Notes under the pieces: generated by a model
What the model was told of the DNA's origin: nothing
Seen by the model: only the letters and a program-made list of their open reading frames with translations
Databases searched by the model: none
Made by a program: the position numbers and the translations under genes
Origin: Rotaria macrura
Lineage: Eukaryota > Rotifera > Eurotatoria > Philodinida > Philodinidae
DNA: 64,000 nt
Assembly (NCBI GenBank): GCA_900239685.1
Contig: OENT01000319.1
Location: 1 to 64,000 of the forward strand
Direction of reading: 5' to 3'
In this document: piece after piece, positions 62,901-64,000 of the stretch
Layout of the letters: each line of letters starts with the position of its first letter
Position numbering within the stretch: the first letter of the stretch is position 1

Positions 62901-63248
62901 TCAATGAAAAACAAATAAATAGAACAAGTGCTGTTACATAAAACCCTCTATGCATGAAAACGCAAAAAGACAAGAAAGACAAATGTGTATCTCCGTTTGT
63001 TTGGAAATGAATGCTAATACTAGCAATAAATCGTTCGTTAATATGTCTCAACTTACGGTGATCTTCTGTTGGATGTATTTTATTTGGATTGTTGTTAGCT
63101 AAAAGTAATTGTATTGATTTCTTGGAGTTCTTTTTCCTCGTTTATTCTATTTATCTAATTGAGTCCGATATTGGAATTCTCTGTTGCTTTTCCTAATGTT
63201 GTATTAGTTGGTATCAGCTATTCTTACCTGAAAATCTTGAGCTGATCC
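56974..63248 (-). CDS. phospholipase D (PLD1/2 type), C-terminal part; 5' end not resolved
   Basis: Fifteen minus-strand exons keep frame: 63248-63228, 63098-63057, 62875-62555, 62412-62315, 62243-62069, 62015-61897, 61834-61706, 61634-61524, 61463-61375, 61311-61166, 58707-58640, 58585-58368, 58293-58077, 58017-57918 and 57002-56974, about 626 residues. PLD hydrolyses phosphatidylcholine to phosphatidic acid and choline. Seen in order are a polar loop with an acidic run, [20 protein letters not shown]..., [19 protein letters not shown], the second catalytic motif HSKLMIIDD with [17 protein letters not shown], and the family C-terminus ending in MWT. The part before this in PLD1 (PX, PH, first HKD) is not visible within the window; it lies beyond 64000 or is absent. 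The intron of 2458 nt at 58708-61165 and the one of 915 nt at 57003-57917 are far longer than the rest. Confidence 0.9.
58708..61165 (-). other. 2.46-kb intron of phospholipase D
   Basis: Bounded by GTAAATATG and TTTTCATTTTAG on the minus strand, joining in-frame exons of PLD. It holds open frames on both strands (59369-59635 plus, 60880-61098 minus, among others), none with recognisable motifs. A Cys-His cluster in the plus frame near 59440 is the only curious point. No nested gene can be supported. Confidence 0.6.
63228..63248 (-). other. 21-nt microexon of phospholipase D
   Basis: A 21-nt segment is bounded by TTTTTCAG and GTAAGAATAG on the minus strand. It is a multiple of three, and its phase fits the next exon. 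It could be skipped without frame change. It encodes a short Ser/Arg/Phe stretch in the variable loop. Confidence 0.55.
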
Positions 63249-64000
63249 CTGAAAAAGAAAATGAAAACATAATTATTAAGAAATCGATTGAATTATAGTG
63301 ATTTGAATTCGTAGTAGTTTGCTAATATAATTGTATACATAAATCGTTGTTGAATGATGTATCTTGAAACTATTCTACAAGAGTATCAATGTGAAATTCT
63401 TTTGATTAAGTGAAATGATTTTGTTTATCTAAGTTGAATAGAAGAGTCACTATTTGATGATACTATATCACATTATTTTGATAAGGAAACTTTTCTGAGT
63501 AGTTCAGTCTTCTCTTACGGAATGGCAAGAAATTTACTCCATCAGTGAGAACATCTAGTGACAATAAAATAATTCTATAGATAGTATTCGAACTTGATGC
63601 TCGATCTTTATGATTTATAGACATTATTTTGAAATATTAGATAGAAACATATCTAGTTACTAAAAACTAAGACGAATAGAAAACCAATGTACCCATTGAA
63701 AGTGCTGTCATTAGAAGGATTGAAATTTTCATCATAGTCTTCCTTTGCAATTTACAAACATGTCATGCAACGAATTTCCTACGAGTTTCTTTTTTTTTAT
63801 TTTTGTAATAGAAAATTTCATGATGCATCATTTCAAAACAATCTTCAAAATAAATCGATTTATTTATGTTGTGATTTGAATAAAATACCATGTGTTGTAA
63901 TGCCTTTAACTAATATTATAAAACACTTACATTTTTTTGCTGCTAATCTTGTATTATTTTCACTTTCACTAGTATAGTGTTGATCTCGTGTCTTCGTATC
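63249..64000. other. upstream flank or intron of phospholipase D
   Basis: No first HKD motif or other PLD domain is seen on the minus strand. Two candidate 5' exons can be drawn. One is 63735-63693, with an ATG, a 14-residue hydrophobic leader and a donor GTACAT in the right phase for the microexon. The other is 63555-63519, beginning at an ATG after a good acceptor and ending at GTAAGAG, also in matching phase. Neither resembles PLD, so both are uncertain. The rest is AT-rich with no other feature. Confidence 0.4.

Noticed and set aside
63519..63555. 37-nt candidate exon beginning with ATG upstream of PLD
   Set aside because: It has good acceptor and donor sequences and a matching phase, but encodes nothing like PLD; one of two competing possibilities, neither supported.
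1..64000. tRNA, rRNA, CRISPR array, telomeric repeat
   Set aside because: No tRNA B-box-like sequence outside coding exons, no rRNA-like block, no regularly spaced direct repeats and no TGTGGG-type arrays were seen by eye; a covariance search would be decisive for tRNAs.

Overview
This window is eukaryotic genomic DNA from a small invertebrate. It is AT-rich throughout, its genes are split by GT-AG introns (many only 50-60 nt), AATAAA signals follow several genes, and the proteins are of animal type (septin, PEBP, AGPAT3/4-like acyltransferase, PLD1/2-like phospholipase D). A U-box/VWA/Vint protein, an aerolysin-like protein and frequent microexons make a bdelloid rotifer (Rotaria or Adineta type) my best guess. 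That is inference, not proof. I see no rRNA, tRNA or CRISPR array, and no intact transposase or reverse transcriptase.

Layout. 1-12.67 kb has no convincing gene; it holds a 110-bp palindromic MITE-like element (825-934) and a possible decayed membrane-protein gene (about 8.4-9.4 kb). 12.67-18.41 kb holds an orphan first exon (+) and a four-exon gene of unknown function with a polyQ tract and a conserved-looking C-terminal domain (+). 25.06-26.85 kb is a nine-exon septin (-). 29.82-33.29 kb is a five-exon U-box/VWA/Vint gene (+). 34.87-35.97 kb encodes a single-pass membrane protein (-), divergent from an EF-hand protein at 37.29-38.46 kb (+). 38.46-43.64 kb is gene-poor but holds inverted repeats, a G-run and an unexplained open frame. 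43.64-45.26 kb is a tandem pair of PEBP genes (+), tail-to-tail with an ETX/MTX2-like gene (-, 45.43-48.02 kb), followed by a small HMG-box gene (-). 54.43-56.59 kb is an AGPAT (+), tail-to-tail with a phospholipase D gene (-, 56.97 kb to at least 63.25 kb).

Gene structures were assembled by eye: reading frames were carried across introns and checked for phase. In the septin, AGPAT, PEBP, U-box, ETX-like and PLD models every joined exon keeps frame and restores family motifs. Junctions may be off by a base or two, and 5' UTRs are not resolved. AGPAT and PLD both produce phosphatidic acid and sit next to each other, but nothing shows that they are co-regulated.
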